NCBI GenBank assembly: GCA_903871605.1
Contig: CAIQHF010000053.1
Coordinates: 23,058 to 87,057, forward strand
DNA from: an uncultured Sphingomonadaceae bacterium
GTDB lineage: Bacteria > Pseudomonadota > Alphaproteobacteria > Sphingomonadales > Sphingomonadaceae
Direction of reading: 5' to 3'
DNA: 64,000 nt
A model generated the notes under the pieces. The model was not told where the DNA came from. It was given only the letters and a program-made list of their open reading frames with translations, and ran no database searches. Each line of letters starts with the position of its first letter. Position 1 is the stretch's first letter. Shown piece after piece: positions 9,227 through 18,880 of this stretch. Both the position numbers and the translations under genes were made by a program.

Positions 9227-10752
9227 CCCTGCGCTCCATAGGCCGACATGATGTCGCGGCGCAGCGCCGCGCCGCTGTCGGGCCGCGCGTAGAACATGTG
9301 GCCGCCGGGATACATGTGCAGCCTGATGCGGTCGGTGGTGCCATAGCCCGGCATCTGCGCGATCAGCAGCCGCGAGCCGAAATAGGGGCAGGAAAGGTCG
9401 TTCCAGCCATGGACGATCGTCACCGCCATCTTGGGATCGATCGCGATCGCCTTGCGCAGATCGGTGACCGGGCTGTCGCTATTGTCGCGATCCCAGTCGC
9501 GGTTCACCTCGTAGGACAGCGCATTATAGCGGCCGTCGACCTTCCAGCCGACCTGGTTGGTCACGAAATCGACCATCGCCGAGGTAGTCGGCGCGATCAG
9601 CGCATCGAGCAGCGGATCGTTGGACTTCTGGTCCGGGCTGGCGGGGAAGGGATCATAGGCGGTGACGTTCGAATCATAGACCGAGCCGATCTTGCCCTCG
9701 GACCGATGGACCTCACGCAGATAGGTGCCGATGTCGACGCGGCCGTTCATCCGCCGCACCAGCACCGGATCGAGCCCGGTCAGGTCCGCGACCTTCGCCG
9801 AGAGCCGGTCGGTCGCGATCTTGTCCGCGGGTCCCGCAAGGAAGTCGGTAACGAACTGGTTGCGGTCATATTGTTCGACGGGCGCCATCGTCGTCTCGTT
9901 GAGCGGCGTGCCGCGGCGCTCGAAATTGCCGGCGGTCATCGCGGTCAGGTTGATCATCCAGGGCAGCGGCGAGAGCGCGTCCTCCTGCCCGATCGCGGGC
10001 GGATCGAGATAGGGCGAGACCATCGTCATGCCCGAAATGCCGACCCCCATCTGCGTCTGCAGATAGAAAGCGAGCCGCGGCACGCGGTAGCCGCCATAGC
10101 TTTCGCCGACGAGATATTTGCGGCTCGTCATCCGATCGTTCTTGAGCAGCCAATCATAGACCACGCGGCTGAGATATTCGATGTCGGCCTTGGCGGTGTA
10201 GAAGGACTTCTTGGTCTGGTCGGCATCGACGCGGGTGCGCGAGAAGCCGGTGCCGATCGGGTCGATGAACACGAGGTCGGTGAAGTCGAGCCAGCTATTG
10301 GCATTGTCGCGCAGGATCGCAGGATCGGACGGGCTGTCGCCGGCCTCGCCGAACGCGACCTTCTTGGGGCCGATCGCACCCAGATTGAGATAGACCGACG
10401 CCGCGCCCGGCCCGCCGTTGAACGCGAAGGTGACGGGTCGCGCCGCGCCGCGTCCGGGGACGGTGTAGGCGGTATAGACGACCTCGCCGATCGTCTTGCC
10501 CTTGTCGTCTTTGACCGGGATAGCGCCGACGGTCGCGACATAATCGAGCCGCCGGCCGCCGATCATCGCGCTCTGCTTGACCGACTTGGGTGCGGGGAAG
10601 GGCGCGAGATCGGTGTCGAGCTTGGCGGCATCCTTCGCCTGCTCCTTGGCGTCGCCCCCCTTGCCCGTGCTATCGGGCCGATCGGCGGCATGGAGCGGCG
10701 ACCCCAGAGCGACGAGCAGCGAGATGCAGGAGGCGAGCGGGATGATACGCAT
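9223..10752 (-). CDS. Exported S10 serine carboxypeptidase-like peptidase
   Basis: A 509-residue alpha/beta-hydrolase with a signal peptide in the first 23 residues (cleavage after SPLHA). The oxyanion region is FNGGPGAASV, the nucleophile elbow is VGESYGGYR, an Asp lies in WNDLSCPYF, and the catalytic His is in PGGHMFY. All parts of the S10 triad are present. The ATG at 10752 is chosen because it starts the signal peptide; an upstream in-frame start would place a non-signal extension in front. It is upstream of and overlaps the M28 gene by 4 nt. Confidence 0.9.
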   Translation of the reverse strand: MRIIPLASCISLLVALGSPLHAADRPDSTGKGGDAKEQAKDAAKLDTDLAPFPAPKSVKQSAMIGGRRLDYVATVGAIPVKDDKGKTIGEVVYTAYTVPGRGAARPVTFAFNGGPGAASVYLNLGAIGPKKVAFGEAGDSPSDPAILRDNANSWLDFTDLVFIDPIGTGFSRTRVDADQTKKSFYTAKADIEYLSRVVYDWLLKNDRMTSRKYLVGESYGGYRVPRLAFYLQTQMGVGISGMTMVSPYLDPPAIGQEDALSPLPWMINLTAMTAGNFERRGTPLNETTMAPVEQYDRNQFVTDFLAGPADKIATDRLSAKVADLTGLDPVLVRRMNGRVDIGTYLREVHRSEGKIGSVYDSNVTAYDPFPASPDQKSNDPLLDALIAPTTSAMVDFVTNQVGWKVDGRYNALSYEVNRDWDRDNSDSPVTDLRKAIAIDPKMAVTIVHGWNDLSCPYFGSRLLIAQMPGYGTTDRIRLHMYPGGHMFYARPDSGAALRRDIMSAYGAQG

Positions 10753-10841
10753 GAACAATACCCCTAGAACGACGGGCACTCTACGGTGCCTGGAAGCCCC
10801 GCTTTAGATCATGCGGCACGCATCCGGGCAAGCCGGCGCGG

Positions 10842-11675
10842 TCAGCCCTGCGGTTTCACGATCGCATCGATCGCGAGCAGCTGCTCGAGCAGCGGCTCGA
10901 GCCGGTCAAGCGGCCAGGCATTGGGTCCGTCGGAATAGGCCTGGTCGGGATCGGGATGCGTTTCGAGAAACACGCCCGCGACGCCCGCCGCGACCGCGGC
11001 GCGTGCCAGCACGGGCACGAATTCGCGCTGGCCGCCCGAGCGATCGCCCTGCCCGCCCGGCAGCTGCACCGAATGCGTCGCGTCGAAGACGACCGGACAG
11101 CCTGTGTCGCGTAGGATCGCGAGGCTGCGCATGTCGGACACGAGATTGTTGTAGCCGAACGACGCGCCGCGTTCGCACACCAGGAAATTGTCCGCGTCGA
11201 CGCCCGCCGCCGTCGCCGCCGCGCGCGCCTTGGCGACGACGTGTACCATGTCGCCGGGCGCCATGAACTGCGCCTTCTTGATGTTGACTGGCTTGCCCGA
11301 GGCGGCGACGGCCGCGATGAAATCGGTCTGCCGTGCGAGGAAGGCGGGCGTCTGCAGCACGTCGGCGACCTCGGCTACCGCGCCGACCTGCGCCTCGGTA
11401 TGTACGTCGGTGAGGATCGGCAGCCCCGTCTCGCGGCGCACCTTGTCGAGGATACGCAGGCCTTCGTCCATGCCAGGCCCGCGGAACGAGGTGCCCGAGC
11501 TGCGGTTCGCCTTGTCGAACGAGCTCTTGTAGATCAGCAGGATGCCGAGCCGTTCGGCGACACGTTTGAGCGTCTCGGCGACCAAGAGCGCATGGCCCTC
11601 GCTTTCGATCACACAGGGGCCCGCGATCACGAACAAGCGCCGGTCGGGCCCGACGTCATGATGACAGAGACGCAT
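10842..11675 (-). CDS. kdsA: 3-deoxy-8-phosphooctulonate (Kdo-8-P) synthase
   Basis: Condenses D-arabinose 5-phosphate with phosphoenolpyruvate to make Kdo 8-phosphate, for lipopolysaccharide and for the poly-Kdo linker of Kps-type capsules. The 277-residue product has the family motifs [42 protein letters not shown] and [12 protein letters not shown]. The ATG at 11675 is chosen by family length; an upstream in-frame extension overlaps the divergent kpsF and has no similarity to the family. It is divergent from kpsF and opens the surface-polysaccharide region. Confidence 0.96.
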   Translation of the reverse strand: MRLCHHDVGPDRRLFVIAGPCVIESEGHALLVAETLKRVAERLGILLIYKSSFDKANRSSGTSFRGPGMDEGLRILDKVRRETGLPILTDVHTEAQVGAVAEVADVLQTPAFLARQTDFIAAVAASGKPVNIKKAQFMAPGDMVHVVAKARAAATAAGVDADNFLVCERGASFGYNNLVSDMRSLAILRDTGCPVVFDATHSVQLPGGQGDRSGGQREFVPVLARAAVAAGVAGVFLETHPDPDQAYSDGPNAWPLDRLEPLLEQLLAIDAIVKPQG

Positions 11676-11859
11676 GATGTCCTCTCGCAAACGGCTGCAA
11701 ACAAGCTTCGTCGGAAACGCCGCACCGCTTATCCCGCGTCGCCGTGGCGCGACACGAAAAACTTGGCGCCCCATGCACTTGGTAATATGCACCACATCGA
11801 TCGATGGCCAACGACAAATCGATTTCGCGTCGACTGAACAGGCTAAGGGTTTGCGTACG

Positions 11860-12846
11860 ATGGAAATGAGCAGGATCGACGAGGCCGCGCTGCGGTCGGC
11901 GTTGAACACGGTGCAGATCGAGCAGAATGCTTTGTCGACGCTGGCCTTGGCACTTCGCCAGCCGAGGCTGCGCGATGGCTTTCTGCAGGCGATCAGCGCG
12001 ATCTCCGCCACCAATGGCCGCCTGATCGTGACCGGCATGGGCAAGAGCGGGATCATCGCCCGCAAGATCGCCGCCACGATGACGTCGACGGGCACGCCGT
12101 CGCTCTACATCCATCCGGGCGAGGCCAGCCACGGCGATCTCGGCATGATCACGCCCGATGACATCGTCCTCGCGCTGACCTGGTCGGGCGAGACCCCCGA
12201 ACTGAGCGACATCATCTCCTTCTGCCACCGCTTCGGCGCGATGCTGATCGTCGTCACGTCGCGCTGCGACAGCAGCGCCGGTCGCGCCGCCAACATCTGC
12301 CTGACGCTGCCGCAGGTGCGCGAAGCCTGCCCCAACCAGCTTGCGCCGACGTCGTCGACGACGGTGCAGACCGTGCTCGGCGACGCGCTCGCGGTCGCGC
12401 TGATCGAGGAGCGCGGCTTCTCGCCTTCGGACTTCCTCAAATTCCACCCGGGCGGCCGGCTGGGCGCGCAATTGGTCACGGTCGGCCAGCTGATGGGCAA
12501 GGACGACGAGGTGCCGGTGGTCAGGGCAGGCGCGTCGCTGATGGACGCGACGATCGAGATGAGCCGCAAACGCTATGGCAGCACTGCGGTGGTCAACGAC
12601 GCGGGCGAGCTGATCGGTGCCTTCACCGACGGCGATCTCCGTCGCAGCTTCGCGACCAACCACCTCGAACAGCCGATCTGCGAACATATGACGCCCAATC
12701 CGCTGACCGTCGCACCGTCGACGCTGTCGTCCGAGGCGTTGCGGATCATGAACGACAACGCCGTCTCGGTGCTGTTCGTCTGCGACGACCGCCAACTGGT
12801 CGGCGCGATCCATATCCACGACGTGCTGCGGGCCGGCGTTGCCTGA
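11860..12846 (+). CDS. kpsF: D-arabinose 5-phosphate isomerase (KpsF/KdsD/GutQ family)
   Basis: Isomerises ribulose 5-phosphate to arabinose 5-phosphate, the first step of Kdo synthesis. The 328-residue product has an N-terminal SIS domain (about 40-170, with [20 protein letters not shown] and [12 protein letters not shown]) and two CBS repeats in the last 130 residues, the normal layout. The ATG at 11860 is supported by an AAGGGT site upstream and by family length; an upstream extension overlapping kdsA was dismissed. Its stop overlaps the start of kdsB, so this is one operon. Confidence 0.95.
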   Translation: MEMSRIDEAALRSALNTVQIEQNALSTLALALRQPRLRDGFLQAISAISATNGRLIVTGMGKSGIIARKIAATMTSTGTPSLYIHPGEASHGDLGMITPDDIVLALTWSGETPELSDIISFCHRFGAMLIVVTSRCDSSAGRAANICLTLPQVREACPNQLAPTSSTTVQTVLGDALAVALIEERGFSPSDFLKFHPGGRLGAQLVTVGQLMGKDDEVPVVRAGASLMDATIEMSRKRYGSTAVVNDAGELIGAFTDGDLRRSFATNHLEQPICEHMTPNPLTVAPSTLSSEALRIMNDNAVSVLFVCDDRQLVGAIHIHDVLRAGVA

Positions 12847-13663
12847 CGGGGACGCGCCGGATCTCATCGTCATCCCGGCGCGCTTCGGCTCGACCCGGCT
12901 GCCGGGCAAGCCGCTGATCGAGATTGCCGGGCGGACGCTGCTCGAGCGCGTCGTCGCGGTCGGTCGTGCTGCGGCCGCCATGGCGGGCAATGTCGAACTC
13001 GTGGTCGCGACCGACGACGCGCGGATCGAGGCTCATGCGCGCGGGCTGGGCTGCGACGTGTCGATGACGGATGCGGACATCACGACGGGCTCCGGCCGCG
13101 CCTATGCCGCCGCCACCGCGCGGCGCCCGCACCCGTCGATCGTGGTCAATCTGCAGGGGGACGCCCCCTTCATACCGGCCGAGACCGTCGGCGCCGTGCT
13201 GACCCGCCTGCGCCAATCGGACTATGCCGTCGCGACGCCGGTCGTGCAGCTCGACTGGGCGTCGCTCGACGCGCTGCGCCGCCACAAGTGCGTCGCGCCG
13301 TTCAGCGGCACGACCTGCGCGCGCGGGGCGGACGGGCGCGCGCTATGGTTCTCGAAATCTATCATTCCGGCGATCCGCGACGAGGCCACCCGGCGCGCCG
13401 CGCATCCGCTCTCGCCGGTGTACCGCCATCTCGGCCTGTACGCCTATCGGCTCGCGGCGCTCGAGCGGTTCGAGCGAACGCCTCCGACACCCTATGAGCG
13501 GGCCGAGGGGCTCGAGCAGCTTCGCTTCCTCGAATCGGGCAGCGACATATTGACGGTCGCGGTCGACCCGCCGCGCTATGCCATTTCGGGGATCGACACG
13601 CGCGCGGACGTCGATCTCGCCGAGCGGCTCATCGGCGAGTTGGGCGATCCCTATCCCGTATGA
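12839..13663 (+). CDS. kdsB: CMP-Kdo synthetase (3-deoxy-manno-octulosonate cytidylyltransferase)
   Basis: Activates Kdo with CTP for use by Kdo transferases. The 274-residue product carries IPARFGSTRLPGKPL near the N terminus, VVATDDARI, VNLQGDAPF and the YRHLGLYAYR block, all typical of KdsB. No ATG is available; a TTG at 12839, overlapping the end of kpsF by 8 nt, is the likely start, which suggests translational coupling. It is followed with a 4-nt overlap by a histidine phosphatase. Confidence 0.92.
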   Translation: MPDGDAPDLIVIPARFGSTRLPGKPLIEIAGRTLLERVVAVGRAAAAMAGNVELVVATDDARIEAHARGLGCDVSMTDADITTGSGRAYAAATARRPHPSIVVNLQGDAPFIPAETVGAVLTRLRQSDYAVATPVVQLDWASLDALRRHKCVAPFSGTTCARGADGRALWFSKSIIPAIRDEATRRAAHPLSPVYRHLGLYAYRLAALERFERTPPTPYERAEGLEQLRFLESGSDILTVAVDPPRYAISGIDTRADVDLAERLIGELGDPYPV

Positions 13664-14283
13664 CGCTGACTGCGATCATCGTGCGCCACGGCAACACCTT
13701 CGCGGCGGGTGAACCGGCGCGGCGGATCGGTGCACGCACCGACATTCCGCTCGTCGATAGCGGCCGCGATCAGGCGCGCGCGCTGGCTGCGTGGTTCGCG
13801 CGGGGCGAGCCTCTCGATCGCATCCTGGCGGGGCCACTGAAAAGGACGCAGGAGACCGCGCAGATCATCGCCGCCGCGCAACCGAGGGCGATCGCGATCG
13901 AGACCTGCGATTGGCTGGCCGAAATCGATCATGGCCCCGATGAGAATCTCACAGAAGATGGCGTTCTCGCGAGGATCGGCACCACGGCGCTCGACGCCTG
14001 GGACCGCGACGCGGTGGCGCCGGATGGGTGGATCGTCGATGCCGAAGGTCGGATGGACGCGTGGCGCGGCGTGCTGGGCGGTGCCGAGGGGCGGATAATG
14101 ATCGTCACCAGCAACGGCGCTGCGCGCTTCGCGTTGCTCGCCCATTGCCGGCTCATGCAACAGGCGAGGCGCCTACCGTCGATGAAATTGCGCACGGGGG
14201 CATGGGGCCAGGTCACGCGCGACCGGACCGAGTTCAGCCTCGACGCCTGGGATCGGCGCCCTGAGCCCGCTTGCGCGGGATAA
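13660..14283 (+). CDS. Histidine phosphatase (phosphoglycerate mutase-like) superfamily protein
   Basis: A 207-residue phosphatase with the catalytic VRHGNT motif at residues 8-13 and LAGPLKRTQETAQI, containing the second Arg. TSNGAA near residue 150 sits where the second catalytic His block is expected, and that His appears absent or displaced. It overlaps kdsB by 4 nt in the kpsF-kdsB operon, suggesting a role on a sugar phosphate. The usual Kdo-8-P phosphatase KdsC (HAD family) is not seen in the window, so this could replace it; that is inference from context only. Confidence 0.8.
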   Translation: MTLTAIIVRHGNTFAAGEPARRIGARTDIPLVDSGRDQARALAAWFARGEPLDRILAGPLKRTQETAQIIAAAQPRAIAIETCDWLAEIDHGPDENLTEDGVLARIGTTALDAWDRDAVAPDGWIVDAEGRMDAWRGVLGGAEGRIMIVTSNGAARFALLAHCRLMQQARRLPSMKLRTGAWGQVTRDRTEFSLDAWDRRPEPACAG

Positions 14284-14287
14284 TCCG

Positions 14288-15349
14288 ATGGCCCAAAGCG
14301 CCGCCATGAATCCGTTTCGCTACCTGCTGCTTCCCTGGTGGATCGCGCAGCTGCCGACGGGCGCCAAGGCGTTCTGCGACAATCCCGTCATCGGATCGCC
14401 GCTGCTCAATCGCTGGGGACTGCATGTTGCACGGGTCAGGATCGCTGCGGCGCTGGCTCGATCGCGCCGCAGTCGGTTGCGACATCTGATCGATGCCGAC
14501 GACCGCGCCGCGTTCGAGCGCGACGGCTTCGTGCTCAAACGGGATTTCCTGCCGGCCGAGGACTTCGCCGTGCTTCGCCAGCAGGTGCTCGCCTATCGCG
14601 CCGTTGCGCGCGAGATGGTGCAAGGCGACACGATCACCCGCCGCATGGCGCTGGACAAGGCCGCGCTCAGCGCGATGCCCGCGGTCGCGGCGCTGATCGC
14701 AACGCCCGGCTGGCGGGGGCTTAACCGCTATGTCGGCAGCTTCGACAGCGAGCCGATCGGCTATATCCAGACGATATTGTCGCACGTCACCGATAGCGAT
14801 CCCGACCCCCAGACCGCGCTTCATGCCGACACGTTCCACTCGACCGTCAAAGCGTGGCTGTTCGTGACCGACGTGGCGGAAGACGAGGGGCCGTTCGTCT
14901 ATGTGCCCGGCTCGCACCAGATGACGCGCGCGCGTCTCGATTGGGAGAAGCAGCGCAGCATGCGGGCGAGCGCGGGCCTCGACCGCCTCTCCTCGCGCGG
15001 ATCGCTTCGCGTCGGCCGGGAAGAATTGCCAGCGCTCGGCCTGCCCGAGCCGCGGGCCTTCGCCGTTCCGGCAAATACGCTGGTGGTCGCCGACACGTCT
15101 GGCTTTCACGCGCGCGGCCCGTCGGCACGTCCATCGATGCGGATCGAGATCTGGGGCTATGGACGACGCAATCCCTTTCTGCCCTGGACCGGCCTGGATC
15201 CGTCCAGTCTGCCGGGGATTGCCGAGCGCCGCGCCGCGCTCGCGTGGGGGTTCCGCGACCGGCTGCGCGGCATCCTCGGCCAACCGTGGGCGAATGCCGG
15301 GCCGAAGACCGCGGGCGCTCCGGCGCGCCCCGAAGAGGTCGGCCGGTGA
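14288..15349 (+). CDS. Phytanoyl-CoA dioxygenase (PhyH) family Fe(II)/2-oxoglutarate oxygenase-like protein
   Basis: A 353-residue protein with a PhyH-type double-stranded beta-helix core. The metal motif is HADTFHS (H179 and D181), FVYVPGSH follows, and the distal His is in SGFHARGPS (H274), followed by an Arg for 2-oxoglutarate at about 285. The facial triad therefore looks complete. The N terminus (1-70) is an extra helical segment. It sits between the Kdo genes and the KpsC-like gene and overlaps the latter (GTGA), so it probably hydroxylates a component of the exported glycan or its lipid anchor. The substrate is unknown. Confidence 0.8.
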   Translation: MAQSAAMNPFRYLLLPWWIAQLPTGAKAFCDNPVIGSPLLNRWGLHVARVRIAAALARSRRSRLRHLIDADDRAAFERDGFVLKRDFLPAEDFAVLRQQVLAYRAVAREMVQGDTITRRMALDKAALSAMPAVAALIATPGWRGLNRYVGSFDSEPIGYIQTILSHVTDSDPDPQTALHADTFHSTVKAWLFVTDVAEDEGPFVYVPGSHQMTRARLDWEKQRSMRASAGLDRLSSRGSLRVGREELPALGLPEPRAFAVPANTLVVADTSGFHARGPSARPSMRIEIWGYGRRNPFLPWTGLDPSSLPGIAERRAALAWGFRDRLRGILGQPWANAGPKTAGAPARPEEVGR

Positions 15350-16986
15350 ATCGCGTGGCCGGCGGCGGGGACGCCGACATCCCGCTGCTCCGACCGCCGC
15401 CCTTTCCCGGCGCGCGGCCTGTGCTGTCGCGCTCCCGCATCGGCGACGGCCCCTCGCCGCTCGATGAATCGTGGATCGAGCATTTGTTCGCTGCCATCCG
15501 CGAGGGGCAGGTCGGCGGCCGCTTCTGGAGTCTGCCCGCCCGCACGACCGGCCACCGCGTCGTCATCCGGGCGAATTCGGCGGCCGAGATCGATCAGCAG
15601 CTTGCCCGGCTAGGCGCCCCCGAGCGGGAATCGGCTCTGGGACTGCTGCCCACGGACGATATCGACCCGTGGTCGGTGCTGAAAGAGGGCGTGCGGCTGA
15701 TTGCGCATGGCGACGACGAATGGAGTGCGCTCGCCCTCATCGCGGGATGTTCGGTCGATTGTCTTTCGGCGGGACGCTGGGGGGCGCCCGGGGCGAGCAA
15801 GGGGAGGATGCGCAGGGACGTCGCATCCGCGCTGACCGCTCGCGGCTATCGCGATCCGTTCACCGGGCATGACTGCGGCATCGAAGCGACGATCGTGCAG
15901 CTCGCCGACTGGCGCCGGACATTTGCTGCCAACCGTGGCATCGTTGCGGCCTGCGGTATCGCATGGTGGAAACGCCGCGAGATCGCCCGATTTTTGTGGA
16001 CGCCCGAGCATCGGCTGCGCTTCTTCCGGTCCGAGCGACGCGCCATCGCCCACGCCGCACGGGCCGCGGGCGCGGTCGCGATCTGGCCCTCGCGCGTGTC
16101 GCCAGCGATGGCCAATGCCGCGCACGCGAGCGCGGTGCCGCTGGTACGCGTCGAGGATGGCTTCGTCCGGTCGGTCGGCCTGGGCAGTCAGCTCGTGCCG
16201 CCCTCCTCCGTCGCGGTCGACCGGATCGGCATCCATTATGATCCGGAAAAGCCCAGCGATCTCGAAACGCTGCTGGCGCGGGCAGACTTTCCGTCTTCCC
16301 TGCTCGAGCGCGCAGCCAGGTTGCAGCGCGCGATCCTCGCTGCGGGGATCAGCAAATATGGCGGGGACGAGGCGCACGCCTTTCCGCAACGCGCGACGGG
16401 CCGGCGCCTGGTCCTCGTCCCGGGACAGGTTGAGGACGACATGTCGGTTCGGCTCGGCGGCGGGGGGTTGTCGAGCAATCTCGAGCTGCTGCGCCGCGCG
16501 CGGGCGCTGGAGCCCGACGCGGAAATCTGGTTTCGGCCGCATCCGGACGTCGACGCTGGCCACCGCAGGGGACTGGTGCGCGATGCCGATGCGATGCGCC
16601 ATGCCGATCGCGTCGTCCGCGGCGGTGCGATGGCGCGGCTGCTCGATCTGGTGGATTCGGTCCATGTGCTGACCTCGCTCACCGGCTTCGAGGCGTTGCT
16701 GCGTGGCCGGGCGGTGACCTGCCACGGCACGCCCTTCTACGCCGGATGGGGCCTGACGCGGGATCTCGCGCCGACGCCCGCGCGGCGCCGCCGGGTGCTG
16801 ACGATCGATCAACTCGCGGCGGCCGTGCTGATCCTCTATCCGCGCTATCTCGATCCGGTCACCGGCCTGCCCTGTCCGCCGGAGGTGCTGATCGATCGCA
16901 TGGCGGACGGCGCAGCGCACAATCGTGGCGGCTGGATTACCCGGCTCCGCACGATCCAGGGTCGTTTGAGGAAAAGACAGGCATGA
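15346..16986 (+). CDS. KpsC-like capsular polysaccharide biosynthesis protein (Kdo transferase)
   Basis: In Kps systems KpsC and KpsS build the poly-Kdo linker on lysophosphatidylglycerol at the inner membrane. The 546-residue product has one clear KpsC/KpsS-type glycosyltransferase module. Its motifs are VRVEDGFVRSVGLG, VDRIGIHYDPEKPSDLE, LVPGQVEDD and, near the end, TSLTGFEALLRG with GTPFYAGWGLTRD. E. coli KpsC is about 675 residues with two such modules; here the first 180 residues look like the degenerate end of a second one. The GTG start at 15346 overlaps the stop of the upstream gene (GTGA), indicating coupling. An in-frame extension to 14854 is antisense-like noise. Confidence 0.88.
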   Translation: MNRVAGGGDADIPLLRPPPFPGARPVLSRSRIGDGPSPLDESWIEHLFAAIREGQVGGRFWSLPARTTGHRVVIRANSAAEIDQQLARLGAPERESALGLLPTDDIDPWSVLKEGVRLIAHGDDEWSALALIAGCSVDCLSAGRWGAPGASKGRMRRDVASALTARGYRDPFTGHDCGIEATIVQLADWRRTFAANRGIVAACGIAWWKRREIARFLWTPEHRLRFFRSERRAIAHAARAAGAVAIWPSRVSPAMANAAHASAVPLVRVEDGFVRSVGLGSQLVPPSSVAVDRIGIHYDPEKPSDLETLLARADFPSSLLERAARLQRAILAAGISKYGGDEAHAFPQRATGRRLVLVPGQVEDDMSVRLGGGGLSSNLELLRRARALEPDAEIWFRPHPDVDAGHRRGLVRDADAMRHADRVVRGGAMARLLDLVDSVHVLTSLTGFEALLRGRAVTCHGTPFYAGWGLTRDLAPTPARRRRVLTIDQLAAAVLILYPRYLDPVTGLPCPPEVLIDRMADGAAHNRGGWITRLRTIQGRLRKRQA

Positions 16987-17044
16987 ACGCATCGTCGGGT
17001 CTCAGGTCCATCGGGCGACGGTCGTCCTGCGGCAGAGGACACGT

Positions 17045-18241
17045 ATGATGAGCGGCGAGGTGATCCTCGATCTGTCTCGCCTGCTCTCGCGGGTGCGCCA
17101 TCACACGCCTTCCGGGGTGGATCGGGTCGAAATGGCATATGCTCGCGGATTGCTCGATGCGTTCGGGGAGCGCCTCCAGTTCGCGATCGCCCATCCGTTC
17201 GGCCTCTACGGCAGGCTACAGCGGGCCAAGGCGTTGCGCTTCCTCGATATGATGGAGCGACGCTGGACGGACGAGAATGGCGATGTCGCGCAGCGTTCCC
17301 TGCTGGCGGTGCTGCCGTCGCTGCTGGGATCGCTGCCGACTCAGCCACGACCCGGCTCGGGCGGGGTCTATGTGCAGGCGTCGCCGCATCATCTGACGAA
17401 CGCTGCCCTGGTGGCGCGTATCCTGAGCCGGGAGCGCGCCAAGTTCCTTTGCATGGTGCACGATCTCATCCCGATCGAATATCCCGAATATGCGCGGCCG
17501 AACGGCGCCGCGCAGCACCGCAAACGGATCGAGACGGTCGCCGCCTACGCTGATGCCATCATCGTCAATTCCGCCGCTACCGAACGATCGCTCAGACCAT
17601 GGCTCGACCAGACCGGTCGCCACATCGACATCCGTGTCGCGCTGCTGGGAACGCACGCGATACCCGGTCCGGGCGTGCCGGTGCCCCCGTCGGATACGCC
17701 CTATTTCCTGTGCGTGGGAACGATCGAGCCGCGCAAGAATCATCTGCTGCTGCTCAATCTCTGGCGCCAGATGGCCGAAACGCTGCCACGCGCGAGCATT
17801 CCCCGGCTGGTCATCGTCGGGCGGCGCGGATGGGAGAATGAACAGGTCGTCGACATGCTCGAACGCTGCGTGGCGCTGCGCGGCCATGTCGAGGAGGTGA
17901 ACGGCTGCTCGGACCGACAAATGCACGAGCTGCTGCTCGGGGCTCGCGCACTATTGCTGCCGTCCTTTGCCGAAGGCTATGGCATGCCGGTCGCGGAGGC
18001 GCTCTCGTCCAATATCCCGGTGCTGTGCAGCGATCTGCCCGCTTTGCGCGAAGCCGGCGGCGCGGCGCCGGACTATCTCGATCCGCTCGACGGGCCCGCC
18101 TGGCGCAAGCATATCGTCGACTATTGTGAAAAGGGCGCGCTCTACGCGGCACAGCGTGAGCGAATAACGGCATGGCGCGCGCCCTCTTGGGGCGATCACA
18201 TCGGGATCGTCTGCGCGGCGATTGCCGACCTGCAGCGGTGA
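17045..18241 (+). CDS. GT4-type glycosyltransferase
   Basis: A 398-residue GT-B enzyme. The N-terminal module carries the GVDRVE motif, corresponding to the GIQRVQ motif of other transferases in this locus. VHDLIPIEYPEY, the Rossmann C-half opening FLCVGTIEPRKNH, and LLPSFAEGYGMPVAEAL, with the donor-binding Glu pair spaced as in GT4, follow. It probably adds a sugar to the exported polysaccharide in the cytoplasm. The start is ATG at 17045 (a second ATG follows directly), with an AGAGGA site upstream. It lies 58 nt after the KpsC-like gene in the same direction. Confidence 0.88.
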   Translation: MMSGEVILDLSRLLSRVRHHTPSGVDRVEMAYARGLLDAFGERLQFAIAHPFGLYGRLQRAKALRFLDMMERRWTDENGDVAQRSLLAVLPSLLGSLPTQPRPGSGGVYVQASPHHLTNAALVARILSRERAKFLCMVHDLIPIEYPEYARPNGAAQHRKRIETVAAYADAIIVNSAATERSLRPWLDQTGRHIDIRVALLGTHAIPGPGVPVPPSDTPYFLCVGTIEPRKNHLLLLNLWRQMAETLPRASIPRLVIVGRRGWENEQVVDMLERCVALRGHVEEVNGCSDRQMHELLLGARALLLPSFAEGYGMPVAEALSSNIPVLCSDLPALREAGGAAPDYLDPLDGPAWRKHIVDYCEKGALYAAQRERITAWRAPSWGDHIGIVCAAIADLQR

Positions 18242-18265
18242 CCGTCCTGCCGGGAAATGGGACGC

Positions 18266-18880
18266 TCAGAGATTCTTGGCAGCGATGTACGTGCCGAAGA
18301 GCCAATCCCAGAAGATTGCGGTGATCGCGTAATTGCCTTCCGTTCGGCTGTGATGGTGGCGGATATGGTGGCGCCGCAGCTGCCTGAGTAGCGGGCTTCG
18401 CATCGGAAACTGGTGACAGGCATAGTGAACGGCATCGTACAGGACGTACCCGATCGCGAAGCCGAGAAAGAGCGGTGATCCCATCCGCCCGAGCAGCGCC
18501 AGGAACAGGCACCAGACCGTACCCAATATCGCGATGCTGACGATCGGCGGCATGAGATTGCGGTACCGGTCGTTGGGGGCCGCATGGTGATTCCCATGCA
18601 TGAGGAAAATCAGTCGCTGGCCGATCACTGTGCCGAATTTCAAATGGAACAGGAAGCGATGCATGCAATATTCAAACAGAGACCATAGCGACAGTCCCAA
18701 AAGAACCAGCGCGAACGACGCCATTACCCCCGCGGCGCCCCAACTCGCGTAAATGGCCAGCGCGATCACTGCGAGCCAGGTCACGGCAAAGCCTCGTGGA
18801 GACACCACCGTTAGACGCTCGATCTTGTCGTTCCGAAATAGCCTCATACGGGGCGGACGTGACCTGTCCCTAGTCATCAC
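18266..18880 (-). CDS. Fatty acid hydroxylase / sterol desaturase superfamily membrane protein
   Basis: A 204-residue integral membrane di-iron enzyme. The His boxes are visible: HRFLFH, HGNHH, HYACH and HHIRHHH, spread over about residues 75-175 among four hydrophobic helices. The spacing resembles FA2H-type fatty acid 2-hydroxylases. Sphingomonad glycosphingolipids carry 2-hydroxy fatty acids, so a lipid substrate is likely, but a link to the polysaccharide anchor is also possible. The start could be the ATG at 18880 or an internal Met about 11 codons later. It converges on the preceding glycosyltransferase. Confidence 0.85.
   Translation of the reverse strand: MMTRDRSRPPRMRLFRNDKIERLTVVSPRGFAVTWLAVIALAIYASWGAAGVMASFALVLLGLSLWSLFEYCMHRFLFHLKFGTVIGQRLIFLMHGNHHAAPNDRYRNLMPPIVSIAILGTVWCLFLALLGRMGSPLFLGFAIGYVLYDAVHYACHQFPMRSPLLRQLRRHHIRHHHSRTEGNYAITAIFWDWLFGTYIAAKNL

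Noticed and set aside
9133..10767. A 544-residue open frame on the plus strand
   Set aside because: Antisense to the S10 and M28 peptidase genes, whose catalytic motifs and signal peptides are intact.
14854..15345. In-frame extension upstream of the KpsC-like gene
   Set aside because: It overlaps the PhyH-family gene in another frame; a GTG overlapping the upstream stop explains the start.
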